Source: an uncultured Eubacteriales bacterium
GTDB taxonomy: Bacteria; Bacillota; Clostridia; Oscillospirales; QAKW01
Assembly (NCBI GenBank): GCA_902492505.1
Contig: CABULU010000001.1
Coordinates: 1-64,000, forward strand
Length of the DNA: 64,000 nucleotides
Direction of reading: 5' to 3'
The notes under the pieces were generated by a model, which was not told the origin of the DNA, did no database searches, and saw only the letters and a list, made by a program, of their open reading frames with translations. The translations under genes and the position numbers were made by a program. Shown here piece by piece: positions 8,487 through 16,797 of this stretch. The stretch's first letter is position 1; every line of letters begins with the position of its first letter.

Positions 8487-9209
8487 TTATCTGTCGCTGT
8501 CATTTTCAAACCCGTCGCGGAAAATATCCAAAACCTTCAGCATGCGCAGCATCTGCGCCGCCTCGTCCACACGCTTTGCGCGCGCCGATGATATGTACGG
8601 CTTTAAGTCGTATAGCAGCCGGGTGCGCTCATCCCCGACGTCGGAGTTCATCGCCGCCACGGCACGCGTCACCTTGAAAAGCATATCGGGGTCAACACCG
8701 GCGGGTAGCAGACCGCCGCCCCCGCCCGAAAGCGCACCGAGCAACCCTGCAAGCTCACCCGATGACGACAGAGCGGAAGAACCGCCGCCCGTTTTCTTTT
8801 CACCGCCTGTCAGCGACCCCAGCAATCCGGCGAGCATGTCGGCATTTACACCGTCTTTATTTTTGCCGCTCGCTATCGACTGCAACAGACCGGACAGAGC
8901 TCCGTCTCCTCCGTTCTTTTGCACTGATTTGTCTTTTTCCGTCTTTGCAAGCGCGCTTTTAAGCCCTCCGAGCGTATCGGGCACCTCGCCCTTTTCACCC
9001 GCAAGAACACGTGCAATTGACGACAGTGCGTCGGGATTACTGCTTATAAGCTCTGCAAGCCCGCCGGACTGCTCCGCGGCTTTTTTATCCGCCTTTTCGG
9101 GTACGAGCGGCGGCTCTTTGCCCTGCCGTCCGTTTAAAAGACCGCGCAGCTTATCGGCGGTCTTCGGATCGGAAAGCAGGTCGCCCAGCATATCGGCAAG
9201 CTCCGCCAT
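8487..9209 (-). CDS. hypothetical Gly/Ser/Lys-rich protein, Clostridia type
   Basis: 240 residues. Repeated short helices of the form LxGLL followed by G/S-rich linkers (for example GDLLSDPKTADKLRGLLNG, ELAGLLGALSGGGGGLL) cover residues 1-170. A better-ordered C-terminal part contains RTRLLYDLKPYISSARAKR followed by VDEAAQMLRMLKVL. No catalytic motif, signal peptide or membrane span is visible. It starts nine bases after the upstream 91-residue protein, with which it shares the LxxLLxGL pattern, suggesting that the two interact or arose from related segments. Confidence 0.65.
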   Translation of the reverse strand: MAELADMLGDLLSDPKTADKLRGLLNGRQGKEPPLVPEKADKKAAEQSGGLAELISSNPDALSSIARVLAGEKGEVPDTLGGLKSALAKTEKDKSVQKNGGDGALSGLLQSIASGKNKDGVNADMLAGLLGSLTGGEKKTGGGSSALSSSGELAGLLGALSGGGGGLLPAGVDPDMLFKVTRAVAAMNSDVGDERTRLLYDLKPYISSARAKRVDEAAQMLRMLKVLDIFRDGFENDSDR

Positions 9210-9218
9210 AGCTCTCGC

Positions 9219-9494
9219 CTAACCTAAAATATCGCGCAGTTTTTTCTGAACATCATCCCGTGACAGCGCGCGCGAAAGTTCGTTTTTATCGGAAAGTCCG
9301 TTCAGCAGCGCATTTATATCTACTCCCGAAAGCTCCTTTTCCAGCTGCTGCTTTCCGCTTTTTCCCGACAGCATTTTTTTCAGTTTTTTCTGCTGACTGT
9401 CGCTCATTGACTGCTCCAGAGTATTAAGCAGCGCGTCACGCTGCGTCCTGTCCATATTTTTCAGCTCGCTCATTATTTTTTCAATATTATCCAT
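9219..9494 (-). CDS. small helical hypothetical protein
   Basis: 91 residues, highly charged and helical (SELKNMDRTQRDALLNTLEQ). ATG at 9494 is preceded by an AAGGGTGAT ribosome site; the longer in-frame extension upstream is basic, low quality and has no site. First gene of the three-gene operon. No known domain recognised. Confidence 0.6.
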   Translation of the reverse strand: MDNIEKIMSELKNMDRTQRDALLNTLEQSMSDSQQKKLKKMLSGKSGKQQLEKELSGVDINALLNGLSDKNELSRALSRDDVQKKLRDILG

Positions 9495-9566
9495 ACTATC
9501 ACCCTTATAAATGTTTTCTCTATATTTTATGCCGCGCCTTCGTTTATGATACCGCTTTTTTCCGCC

Positions 9567-9595
9567 TTGACCTTTTGTATATTTGGCTGTATAAT
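9567..9595 (+). promoter_or_regulatory. consensus promoter of yfcE-like/mrnC operon
   Basis: TTGACC (9567-9572), 17-base spacer, TATAAT (9590-9595). Transcription should start within or next to the perfect palindrome at 9602-9615. Confidence 0.8.
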
Positions 9596-9601
9596 AAATA
9601 T

Positions 9602-9615
9602 GTCGAAATTTCGAC
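9602..9615. promoter_or_regulatory. 14-bp perfect palindrome at the transcription start
   Basis: GTCGAAATTTCGAC reads the same on both strands and lies 6-20 bases after the -10 hexamer, between the promoter and the ribosome site. Its position suits a repressor operator. It does not match the Gram-positive LexA box. Confidence 0.5.
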
Positions 9616-9626
9616 AGGGTGAAATT

Positions 9627-10088
9627 ATGAAAATTCTTGTTTTTTCCGATTCTCACGGACATTTAAGCCGCGTGATGGAAATTTATAACAAAACACGATG
9701 TCAAGCCGTTATTTTTTTGGGTGACGGACTGAGAGACGCGCAGGGCCTGTACAGCGTCAGCGGTTCGGTGCCGGTATATATGGTGTGCGGTAACTGCGAC
9801 TTTTTTGCAGGAGGCACTCCCGACACGCAGCTTTTGGAGCTTGAGGGCAGACGTGTGCTTATAACGCACGGTCACCGCCAAAACGTCAAAAGCGGACTGC
9901 TGGAGCTTAAGTCAGCGGCACTGCGCAGTCACGCCGACATCGCGCTTTTCGGACATACGCATCAAAGCCTTTTAACAGAGCAGGACGGGCTGCTTCTTGC
10001 CAATCCCGGCGCCGCATCATGCGGCAAATATGCCGTTTTGACCTTAAGCGACAAAATCGAATTTAAATTCGGGGACATATATGACTAA
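9627..10088 (+). CDS. YfcE/MJ0936-family metallophosphodiesterase
   Basis: Two-metal calcineurin-like phosphodiesterase of 153 residues. All metal-binding blocks are present in order: FSDSHGH (7-13), GDGLRD, GNCDFF, THGH and GHTHQS. ATG at 9627 has AGGGTGA upstream; the longer frame back to 9546 crosses the promoter and is rejected. It overlaps the Mini-III gene by 8 bases, so the two are co-translated. Members hydrolyse artificial phosphodiesters or cyclic nucleotides; the natural substrate is unknown. Confidence 0.85.
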   Translation: MKILVFSDSHGHLSRVMEIYNKTRCQAVIFLGDGLRDAQGLYSVSGSVPVYMVCGNCDFFAGGTPDTQLLELEGRRVLITHGHRQNVKSGLLELKSAALRSHADIALFGHTHQSLLTEQDGLLLANPGAASCGKYAVLTLSDKIEFKFGDIYD

Positions 10089-10476
10089 AGAGGAAATTAT
10101 AAGAAATTACGGCTCTCTGTCACTGGCGTATATAGGTGACGCGGCATACGAGCTTGCAGCAAGAGAATACCTGCTGAAAAGCGGAATGACCGACAACGGA
10201 AAAATGCACGTAAAAACAAAAACCTTTGTCAGCGCTCACGCTCAGAATTTATTTTTGCAGGTAATAGCTCCGCTTCTTACAGATGACGAGCTTGCGGTGG
10301 TTCGACGCGGACGAAACGTCAAGTCCCGCTCTCATCCAAAAAATGCGGATATCAGCGAATACCACGGCGCTACGGGATTTGAAGCGCTGTGGGGTTATCT
10401 GTATCTTTCGGGAGACAGGGAAAGAATGGCGAATTTGTTTGAAATAATCGTAAATACTAACTTAGAGACGGAGTAA
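10081..10476 (+). CDS. mrnC: Mini-ribonuclease III
   Basis: Double-strand-specific RNase that lacks the dsRNA-binding domain and matures 23S rRNA ends in Firmicutes. 131 residues. The signature YIGDAAYELAARE contains the catalytic aspartate D20, and GATGFEALWGYLYLSG contains the second acidic residue. KSRSHPKNAD is the family-typical loop. It starts inside the end of the phosphodiesterase gene. YitT follows after 29 bases, with a small hairpin over its stop codon. Confidence 0.93.
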   Translation: MTKEEIIRNYGSLSLAYIGDAAYELAAREYLLKSGMTDNGKMHVKTKTFVSAHAQNLFLQVIAPLLTDDELAVVRRGRNVKSRSHPKNADISEYHGATGFEALWGYLYLSGDRERMANLFEIIVNTNLETE

Positions 10477-10505
10477 AATGCTCCGTCAAAGGAGAGTGTT
10501 TTACG

Positions 10506-11384
10506 ATGTTCAAAAATTTTTCGGTCAAAAACTTTTTAAAGGATACCGCGTCGCTAATCGCAGGCGGCACGGTGTTTGCCGCAGGGCTTTGCGTATTTGC
10601 CGCGCCCAACGGAATACTGACGGGAGGGGCGTCGGGAATTGCGATAATCTTAGGCAGCCTTTTCAAAATTCCGCTGGGACTCGGAATAATTATCGTAAAT
10701 ATACCGGTGCTTATCACGGCGTTTTTTGTATGCGGCAAACGTTATACATTTAAAACTCTGTACGCCGTTGTACTGTTTTCAGCCGTAATCGATATTTTTG
10801 AGCTGCTTGTTCCGGCACGCTACGGTGAAAACCCGCTGCTGGGCGCCATTTACGGCGGAATTCTGACCGCAATCGGTCTTTTTATCGTAATGAAGCGATC
10901 CATTGTGACGGGCGGAAGCGACCTTTTGGCGTATATTATACAGCGTTTACGTCCCGGCAGACAGATGGGGACGCTGCTGCTTATCATTGACGGCGTTATT
11001 GCGGCGCTGGGCGCCGTAATTTACAGAAGTCTTGAAACGGCGCTATACTCAATGGTGCTTATAATTATACTCACAATGACACTCAACACTCTGTTGTCGG
11101 GACGTGCGCATGGCGCCGTACACTTTATATTTTCACAGGAAATACAGAATATAAAGGAATGTATCGACAAGGAGCTGGGGCGCGGATGCACCGTCATATG
11201 TGCACGAGGAGGATATAACGACGACCCGCGCGACATAATCATGTGCGCTGTCAACCTGCGCGAATCGGTGCTGCTGCGCCGGCGCGTATTTGAAATAGAC
11301 GACAAGGCGTTTATAATAATCGCCGACGCCGCAAGGGTCTGCGGCAACGGATTTTTAAAGCCTGAAAAAGAGGAAATCTTTTAA
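10506..11384 (+). CDS. YitT family membrane protein (DUF2179)
   Basis: 292 residues with five to six membrane helices in the first 190 residues (AAGLCVFAAPNGILTGGASG is the family's first repeat) and a cytoplasmic C-terminal DUF2179 domain (residues about 205-285, GRGCTVICARGGY). ATG has GGAGAG upstream. Its stop overlaps the start of the methyltransferase by one base. YitT proteins are uncharacterised transporters or sensors; substrate unknown. Confidence 0.85.
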   Translation: MFKNFSVKNFLKDTASLIAGGTVFAAGLCVFAAPNGILTGGASGIAIILGSLFKIPLGLGIIIVNIPVLITAFFVCGKRYTFKTLYAVVLFSAVIDIFELLVPARYGENPLLGAIYGGILTAIGLFIVMKRSIVTGGSDLLAYIIQRLRPGRQMGTLLLIIDGVIAALGAVIYRSLETALYSMVLIIILTMTLNTLLSGRAHGAVHFIFSQEIQNIKECIDKELGRGCTVICARGGYNDDPRDIIMCAVNLRESVLLRRRVFEIDDKAFIIIADAARVCGNGFLKPEKEEIF

Positions 11385-12673
11385 TGAACATGCTTGAATT
11401 TTTAAAAGATATAACGGATATTGCACCGTTTGTCGGCTCACCGCCGTTTTACGGCGTCAGATTCAACCCTTTGAAGCTGAGCAGACAGCGGTTTGAAGAG
11501 CTGTCTCCGGTTAAAATTACGCCCTGCGGATTTTATTCATGCGGTTACCGCTCGGAAGGCGAGGCGCCCGGCACCCATCCCCTGCACATGGCAGGCGGAT
11601 ATTACATACAGGAGCCCAGTGCGATGAGTGCAATTGCCGCGCTCCAGGCACAGCCGAACGACGTTATACTTGATATGTGCGCCGCACCCGGCTCAAAATC
11701 CACCGCAATCGCCGCGCACTGCGGCGTACTTGTCGCAAACGAAATAAACCCAAAGCGTGTAATGTCCCTCATAGGCAACACGGAACGCATGGGATTATCA
11801 AATACACTTATAACCAACTCCGACAGCGCGATTGTAGCAAAAGCGTTTGAGGGATACTTTGACAAGGTGCTTGTGGACAGCCCCTGTTCCGGAGAAGGCA
11901 TGTTCAGAAAGCATCCCGAAATTCTGCAAAGCTGGACTCCGGAGCTTGTTGAGATGTGTGCGCGCCGATCCCGGACTATTCTGAGCAATGCCGCACGGAC
12001 ATTAAAGCAGGGAGGCAGACTTATATACAGCACCTGCACCTATAATCTTGAGGAAAACGAAATGGTCATTTTAGATTTCCTTGACAATAATCCTGATTTT
12101 GAGCTTACAGACACGGGGCTTAACATCGGCGAAAAAGGGTTTTTGGGGCTGGACCGCGCAAGGCGGATATTTATAAAAAACGGCGGAGAAGGGCATTTTG
12201 TCTGTGCGCTGAAACGGCGTGACCCGCCGCGTTGCAAGGCTTTGGTTAAAGGCTTTGACCTGACGGATCGAGACGATTTTTTAGATGACGTTGTCACGAA
12301 TAAGCTTAAATTTTACAAAAACCATAGCTTTGGAATTATTGAGCATGAGGGCACAAAATACGCAGTACACGACGGACTTCCAAAACCAAGCGGTGTGCGC
12401 ATAATGCGCGCGGGCGTAAAACTCGGCTCATTTGTTTCAAAGACATTTAAGCCGGATCACCATTTGTTTATGACGGCGCACCCGTCGGTACTCCAAACTT
12501 TTGAAACCGACATGGACACGGCAAAAAAATTTCTCCGCGGCGAGCCGCTTTCGGCAAACGCACAGCTCAAGGGCTATACTGCCGTCACTTTTGAGGGGCT
12601 GACGCTGGGGTTCGGCAAGGCGTCAGGCGGAATCATAAAAAATCATCTGCCGCACGGACTGCGGCTTGTTTGA
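11384..12673 (+). CDS. RsmF/NOL1-NOP2-Sun family RNA m5C methyltransferase
   Basis: SAM-dependent cytosine-5 methylation of rRNA or tRNA. 429 residues. Visible motifs: substrate-side YYIQEPSAMS, motif I DMCAAPGSKST, motif IV VDSPCSGEGMFRK with catalytic cysteine in the SPCSGEG loop, and motif VI STCTYNLEENE with the second cysteine. The C-terminal 150 residues form an RNA-binding region (HHLFMTAHPSVLQTF). Length suits RsmF-like enzymes. The start overlaps yitT's stop (TAATG). Confidence 0.88.
   Translation: MNMLEFLKDITDIAPFVGSPPFYGVRFNPLKLSRQRFEELSPVKITPCGFYSCGYRSEGEAPGTHPLHMAGGYYIQEPSAMSAIAALQAQPNDVILDMCAAPGSKSTAIAAHCGVLVANEINPKRVMSLIGNTERMGLSNTLITNSDSAIVAKAFEGYFDKVLVDSPCSGEGMFRKHPEILQSWTPELVEMCARRSRTILSNAARTLKQGGRLIYSTCTYNLEENEMVILDFLDNNPDFELTDTGLNIGEKGFLGLDRARRIFIKNGGEGHFVCALKRRDPPRCKALVKGFDLTDRDDFLDDVVTNKLKFYKNHSFGIIEHEGTKYAVHDGLPKPSGVRIMRAGVKLGSFVSKTFKPDHHLFMTAHPSVLQTFETDMDTAKKFLRGEPLSANAQLKGYTAVTFEGLTLGFGKASGGIIKNHLPHGLRLV
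12649..12670 (+). terminator. possible weak terminator after the methyltransferase gene
   Basis: GCCGCA (12649-12654) pairs with TGCGGC (12660-12665) over the stop codon, followed by TTGTTTG. The T run is poor, so efficiency is doubtful. Confidence 0.35.
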
Positions 12674-12707
12674 AATCTTTATACAATATATTAATAAGGA
12701 GATATAA

Positions 12708-13841
12708 ATGAAAAAAAGACTTTTATCTGTTTTATCATTCATAGCGGCGGTAATAACGGCAATGTCGCTTAATACATTTGCATTCGCAGCAGGCAACACG
12801 CTCACCGTGAACAATGCGGCCGATTATATAAGGGACAATCTGTCAAACGGATACTTAAACTTTGGCATAAGCGGCGTTACATATGAAATAACGGGTGAGG
12901 CGCTCAAAGAGTTCTACTACAATTCCGACATTAGATATTATGTTTTTAAGTCGCAGGGCGTCAGTGTTCGCGCCGACAAGAATTCTTTTTTTGATTTCGG
13001 ACTGGAAAAGGCGACCGTAGCTCTGTCACCGAACGGCTTTAACGTAAGCTTTTTTTACCAAAACGGCAGTGAAAAGAAGCTGAGCGAGCTCAGTCTGCCC
13101 GCGTACTATTCTGTACCGTGGGAAAACGCGAACTCACGCACAACGGCAAGCTTTAACGGTGTGACCGTACCCGCACTGTCATACGACGAAGGAATTTTAG
13201 AGTTTGAAACCAAGCTTGTCGGCTCATTTACAATCATAAATTTTGAATTTGCGGATGTTACGGAATCGTTTCGCTGGTACTACAACTACGTAAACTCAGC
13301 CGGTGCATTGGGAATTCTTGACGGCATGGGCGAAAATAATTTTGAGCCGAAGTCAAACGTAACCCGCGCCCAGCTTGCCGCGATGATAGTCAAGGCAACG
13401 CAGGACATCGTAAGCTACCGCATTGACCCCACTCTTTCATTTTCAGACGTACCTGAAGGAAAGTGGTACTACGAATATGTAATGAAATGCGCCGCGCTCG
13501 GAATTGTGGACGGCGTCGGAGATGGAAAATACAATCCGCTTGCAGGCGCAACACGTGAAGAAATCGCAACGGTTATAGCAAGACTTATAAAGATAATCGG
13601 AAAATACGGCAATGAGCCTCTGCCCGAAATCAATTCTCAGACGGTACAGGCAGAGCTTGCGGCAATTTACAGCGACGCGGGCAGTATTCACAACTATGCA
13701 AGAGAATCTGTAATGTTTTGCTATAAGCTGGGCATAATGCAGGGCGACAGCGAAGGCTTCCGCGCCCGCAGCAAAACGGTGCGCTCCGAATGCGCAAAGA
13801 TTTTTTATCTCATAAACCGCGAACTGTCAGACATAAAATAA
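12708..13841 (+). CDS. secreted SLH-domain protein
   Basis: 377 residues with a signal peptide (MKKRLLSVLSFIAAVITAM to about FAFAA, cleavage near residue 27). An uncharacterised beta-rich region fills about residues 30-180. Three SLH modules follow, seen at WYYNYVNSAGALGILDG, KWYYEYVMKCAALGIVDG and NYARESVMFCYKLGIMQG, each with a TRAQ/TREE-like element. SLH modules usually anchor proteins to pyruvylated wall polymers. It has AAGGAGA upstream and stands alone between two promoters. Confidence 0.85.
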   Translation: MKKRLLSVLSFIAAVITAMSLNTFAFAAGNTLTVNNAADYIRDNLSNGYLNFGISGVTYEITGEALKEFYYNSDIRYYVFKSQGVSVRADKNSFFDFGLEKATVALSPNGFNVSFFYQNGSEKKLSELSLPAYYSVPWENANSRTTASFNGVTVPALSYDEGILEFETKLVGSFTIINFEFADVTESFRWYYNYVNSAGALGILDGMGENNFEPKSNVTRAQLAAMIVKATQDIVSYRIDPTLSFSDVPEGKWYYEYVMKCAALGIVDGVGDGKYNPLAGATREEIATVIARLIKIIGKYGNEPLPEINSQTVQAELAAIYSDAGSIHNYARESVMFCYKLGIMQGDSEGFRARSKTVRSECAKIFYLINRELSDIK

Positions 13842-13863
13842 AGTAAAAAGACCTATAAAATCA

Positions 13864-13892
13864 TTGAAAACCAACCATATATATGCTAATAT
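13864..13892 (+). promoter_or_regulatory. sigma-A promoter of second TM2 gene
   Basis: TTGAAA (13864-13869), 17-base spacer, TAATAT (13887-13892), 31 bases before the start codon. Confidence 0.65.
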
Positions 13893-13922
13893 ATAAATAA
13901 ACTAAAGAGGGAGATTGGATAA

Positions 13923-14339
13923 ATGGCTTTTTGTAAAAATTGTGGAAACGAAATGGATGATTTGGCGGTAGTATGCGTAAAATGCGGCACACCCAAGGGT
14001 GCGGGCGCATCCTTTTGTTCGCACTGCGGCAAGCCGCTTATGCCGGGCGCTACCATTTGCACCGCATGCGGTGTTCCGGTTAATAATACCGCTGCAGCAA
14101 GCGGCAGTGAGCAGAAATCAAAGCTTGCCGCCGGACTTATGGGAATCCTGATAGGCTCGCTGGGGATACATAACTTTTACCTCGGCTATACCACAAAAGC
14201 TGTAATTCAGCTTGTGCTTACTATAGCCACATGCGGAATAGGAGCTGCCGTATCAGGAATCTGGGGTCTTGTAGAAGGTATACTCATTCTTTGCGGCAAT
14301 ATCAACACCGACGCCAAGGGCAACCCGCTCAAAGACTAA
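13923..14339 (+). CDS. zinc-ribbon TM2-domain membrane protein (paralogue)
   Basis: 138 residues; same architecture as the protein at 3468-3887. Cysteine pairs CKNC, CVKC, CSHC and CTAC form two zinc-ribbon-like units in residues 1-52. The TM2 domain carries GSLGIHNFYLGYTTKAVIQL and ends with GIWGLVEGILILCGNI, nearly identical to the paralogue. Monocistronic, between its own promoter and a strong terminator. Function unknown. Confidence 0.8.
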   Translation: MAFCKNCGNEMDDLAVVCVKCGTPKGAGASFCSHCGKPLMPGATICTACGVPVNNTAAASGSEQKSKLAAGLMGILIGSLGIHNFYLGYTTKAVIQLVLTIATCGIGAAVSGIWGLVEGILILCGNINTDAKGNPLKD

Positions 14340-14376
14340 GTTTTTAGGCTAACAGGTGCTGAATTAATCTAAACAA

Positions 14377-14410
14377 AACCGGGCACGGAAAATTTCGTGC
14401 CCGGTTGTTT
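14377..14410. terminator. bidirectional terminator
   Basis: Stem AACCGGGCACG (14377-14387) with CGTGCCCGGTT (14396-14406), T-rich on both outgoing strands; between convergent TM2 and 3D-domain genes. Confidence 0.88.
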
Positions 14411-14418
14411 ATTCTTTA

Positions 14419-15531
14419 TCAGCCTATGACATATACATTGACAGTTCTTCTGCCAAAGCTGTAACATTCGCTTTCACTTTCAAGAAAAATATCGATTTTA
14501 TTTCCCTTTATCGCGCCGCCCGTATCTGCCGCGACAGCACTGCCGTAAATATATCTGCCGTCCGAGGTCTCGATATAAAGCTTGGTTCCCAGAGGTATAA
14601 CATTAGGGTCAACCGCAACAATTCCGCGGTAAGGACGGATACCCGTAGCCGTTCTGTTTCCACCGTCATCCCCGTAGGTATACGCCGTTGCAGTCATTGT
14701 ATAAACAGCCTTATAGCTTGAAGGCGTGGAGGAAGTCGTTATCTGAGGCTTTTTCTTTGTGCCTACAAGAACCACCTTATTAACCGCCTCCTTGACGGTC
14801 TGCTCGCTCACGAGCCTGCGCTCGCTCTCATTCCCGTCCACATAGGTCACGGCATAGGTATACTCCACCTTACCGTTTACGCCCTGTGTTTTTACCTTTG
14901 ACTGTCCGACATACAGCTCATCGGTGTTGACCTTTTCCGTCTCATATTCTACGGTTTTTATCTCCTTAACAGTCGCCGAAGAAACTCGGCTTATCTCGAT
15001 AACCGCATCATCCTTCAGAACCGTGTCAAGCGAAACGCTCACGATATCCTCTTCGGATACGCTGATTTCCGCCTTTTCAAGCACGTCGGCAACCGATGCC
15101 TTAACCGTTTTTAAGGTGACCTGTGTACCGTCCGCCTTTACCGTAACGTAAAAAGCGCGGTCGATATATACGCAGCCGCCCTGCGCCGTTACACTGTCCC
15201 CGTCGTAAACCTCGACTCCGGCAAGGTCAAGCCACTGCCCGATATCATTTTTAAGCGTCGTAAATGACGAAAGCTCTTCACCGTCAACAAAAACGGTGAC
15301 CTCGTTTCTTTTAATAAATACCACTGACGTCAGCATCACCGTCGCGGTCAGTGCCGCAGCGAAGGTGAGCATGATCTTGTGACGTTTTGCAAACGATACG
15401 GTCTTTAACTTTCTTATTCCCTTTAATCTGTCAGCAGTTTTACTGAATATATCGAAGGCTTTGTCAAATACTTTTTTTAGTTTAGCTTTGCATATGCCCG
15501 TCGCCTTTTTTACAAGCGATTTAATGTCCAT
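14419..15531 (-). CDS. DUF348-G5-3D cell-wall protein (YabE-like)
   Basis: 370 residues. A basic cytoplasmic N-terminus (1-52) is followed by one membrane anchor (about 53-73). Then come two DUF348 ubiquitin-like repeats (about 78-180), a G5 domain (about 185-255), and a C-terminal 3D domain (about 275-370). The 3D domain shows MTATAYTYGDDGGNRTATG, GIVAVDPNVIPLGTKLYI and the paired aspartates AADTGGAIKG and KIDIF. Relatives are lytic transglycosylase-like wall enzymes linked to spore resuscitation. RBS AAGGAG. No c-di-AMP riboswitch could be recognised upstream. Confidence 0.88.
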   Translation of the reverse strand: MDIKSLVKKATGICKAKLKKVFDKAFDIFSKTADRLKGIRKLKTVSFAKRHKIMLTFAAALTATVMLTSVVFIKRNEVTVFVDGEELSSFTTLKNDIGQWLDLAGVEVYDGDSVTAQGGCVYIDRAFYVTVKADGTQVTLKTVKASVADVLEKAEISVSEEDIVSVSLDTVLKDDAVIEISRVSSATVKEIKTVEYETEKVNTDELYVGQSKVKTQGVNGKVEYTYAVTYVDGNESERRLVSEQTVKEAVNKVVLVGTKKKPQITTSSTPSSYKAVYTMTATAYTYGDDGGNRTATGIRPYRGIVAVDPNVIPLGTKLYIETSDGRYIYGSAVAADTGGAIKGNKIDIFLESESECYSFGRRTVNVYVIG

Positions 15532-15827
15532 AAAAAACTCCTTTTTGTTTTGTAAAGACCGAATAATTACAAATCGATTACAAAACTGTTACACATTGTA
15601 GCAGAAACCCGCAAAAAAATCAAGTCTTTTTTTAGTTTTGTTACTACTACGAAACTAATTATATACAGATTTTTGCCTTTTTATTCTTCTTTACATTATA
15701 TTGAGGATAATATTTACATATTAACAAAAAAATGGTAACGGTTTTTTGCCACAGTTTTGGACCCGTATAGGTTGACATTTTGCTGCGGTTATTGTAATCT
15801 TTATATATCAGATAAGGAGTGTATCAG
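15532..15827. other. divergent intergenic region, AT-rich
   Basis: About 300 bases between the divergent 3D-domain gene and the binding lipoprotein gene. Apart from the two ribosome sites and the promoter at 15772-15800, I see only AT-rich sequence with a GTTACTACTAC stretch. There is no open reading frame, riboswitch or long inverted repeat that I recognise. Confidence 0.6.
15772..15800 (+). promoter_or_regulatory. promoter of the binding lipoprotein gene
   Basis: Perfect TTGACA (15772-15777), 17-base spacer, TAATCT (15795-15800). Confidence 0.65.
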
Positions 15828-16742
15828 ATGAAGCTTAAACGAATTCTTTGTTTTGTAATTATATTTGCGCTGACGGCGGTGCTTTTTGGCTGTTCAGGTT
15901 CAAAAGCACCGACTGAAGATGAGCCCGAGCCTTACACGCCCCCCGAACCGCAAAGCGTCACCGTTACCGATTCGGACGGCAGAACGGTGACCACCTCCCA
16001 AACAAACGGAGACATTATATCCGTAGGATATGAGTCGACCTCACTGCTTATCGCGCTTGGAGCAAAGGGCAGGATAACAGGTGTGCAAATGCTTGACGAT
16101 TCCCTTCCCCTCTTAAAAAAAGCTTACCCCGAAATTGAAAATTTACCCGCCGTTACCGATAAAAACGGTAAAATACTGACGGACAAAATAAAAGAGCAAA
16201 ATCCCGGGCTTGTAATTTTGACAGGAGATTACGCCTCATACCTTGAGGAACTGGAAAGTGCAGGACTTACCGTTGCGATTGTGAGATTTGAGACGGTAGA
16301 GCAAGTAAAAAGCTCGGCAGAGCTGATAGGCCGCCTGTCCAACACAGACGGAACGGCTGAGCAGCTGAGCGCGTTTTATGACAGTGCGCTGACACGGTTG
16401 AAGACACTTACCATGACAGAGGATAAAAAGACTGTCACGGTGTACAACAACGACCCTATACTTACAGAGCTCTTGTCCTATCTTAACTGCGAGCTCTCTC
16501 CGCAGGGCGAATATACAGTGGCAAAGGCTGCAGATAATGTAAACGGTGCAATAACCGCACCGTCAGGAATCGAACCGTGGGATGAGCCGTCCGTCGCTTT
16601 GGTTCTTGGATTGTATTGGTATGCATGCAAGCTGTTCCCCAACGCCGTGTCTGTTGACGAGGCGACTCAAAAGGCTATAAACTTTTACGCGGACTTTTAC
16701 GGTGTGAAGTTCACAGCCCAAGACCTTGGCATAAATGAGTAA
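15828..16742 (+). CDS. BtuF/FepB-type periplasmic-binding lipoprotein, C-lobe shortened
   Basis: 304 residues; lipobox LFGCS (cysteine about 22), so membrane-anchored outside the cell. The N-lobe is typical of class III binding proteins for haem, B12 or siderophores: VTDSDGRTV, IISVGYESTSLLIALGA, NPGLVILTGDY. The C-lobe jumps from LLSYLNCEL almost directly to ITAPSGIEPWDEP and LYWYACKLFPNA. The usual section containing the E-x-LL-x-x-x-PD element and AVKN-type strand is missing, roughly 60 residues. No permease or ATPase gene is adjacent. ATG at 15828 is placed 8 bases after GGAG; an upstream GTG is less likely. Confidence 0.78.
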   Translation: MKLKRILCFVIIFALTAVLFGCSGSKAPTEDEPEPYTPPEPQSVTVTDSDGRTVTTSQTNGDIISVGYESTSLLIALGAKGRITGVQMLDDSLPLLKKAYPEIENLPAVTDKNGKILTDKIKEQNPGLVILTGDYASYLEELESAGLTVAIVRFETVEQVKSSAELIGRLSNTDGTAEQLSAFYDSALTRLKTLTMTEDKKTVTVYNNDPILTELLSYLNCELSPQGEYTVAKAADNVNGAITAPSGIEPWDEPSVALVLGLYWYACKLFPNAVSVDEATQKAINFYADFYGVKFTAQDLGINE

Positions 16743-16797
16743 AAACAAACGCTTCAAAGATTTACCGTAGATAAAACAAAAAAGGTGCTTAATAAAT

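Noticed and set aside
8185..9222. 345-codon open frame on the plus strand
   Set aside because: It is antisense to the Gly/Ser-rich gene at 8487-9209, has a low-complexity Pro/Ser composition and no ribosome site; a shadow of biased codon use.
15532..15827. c-di-AMP (ydaO) riboswitch before the 3D-domain gene
   Set aside because: Such wall genes often have one, but none of the conserved ydaO blocks could be found.
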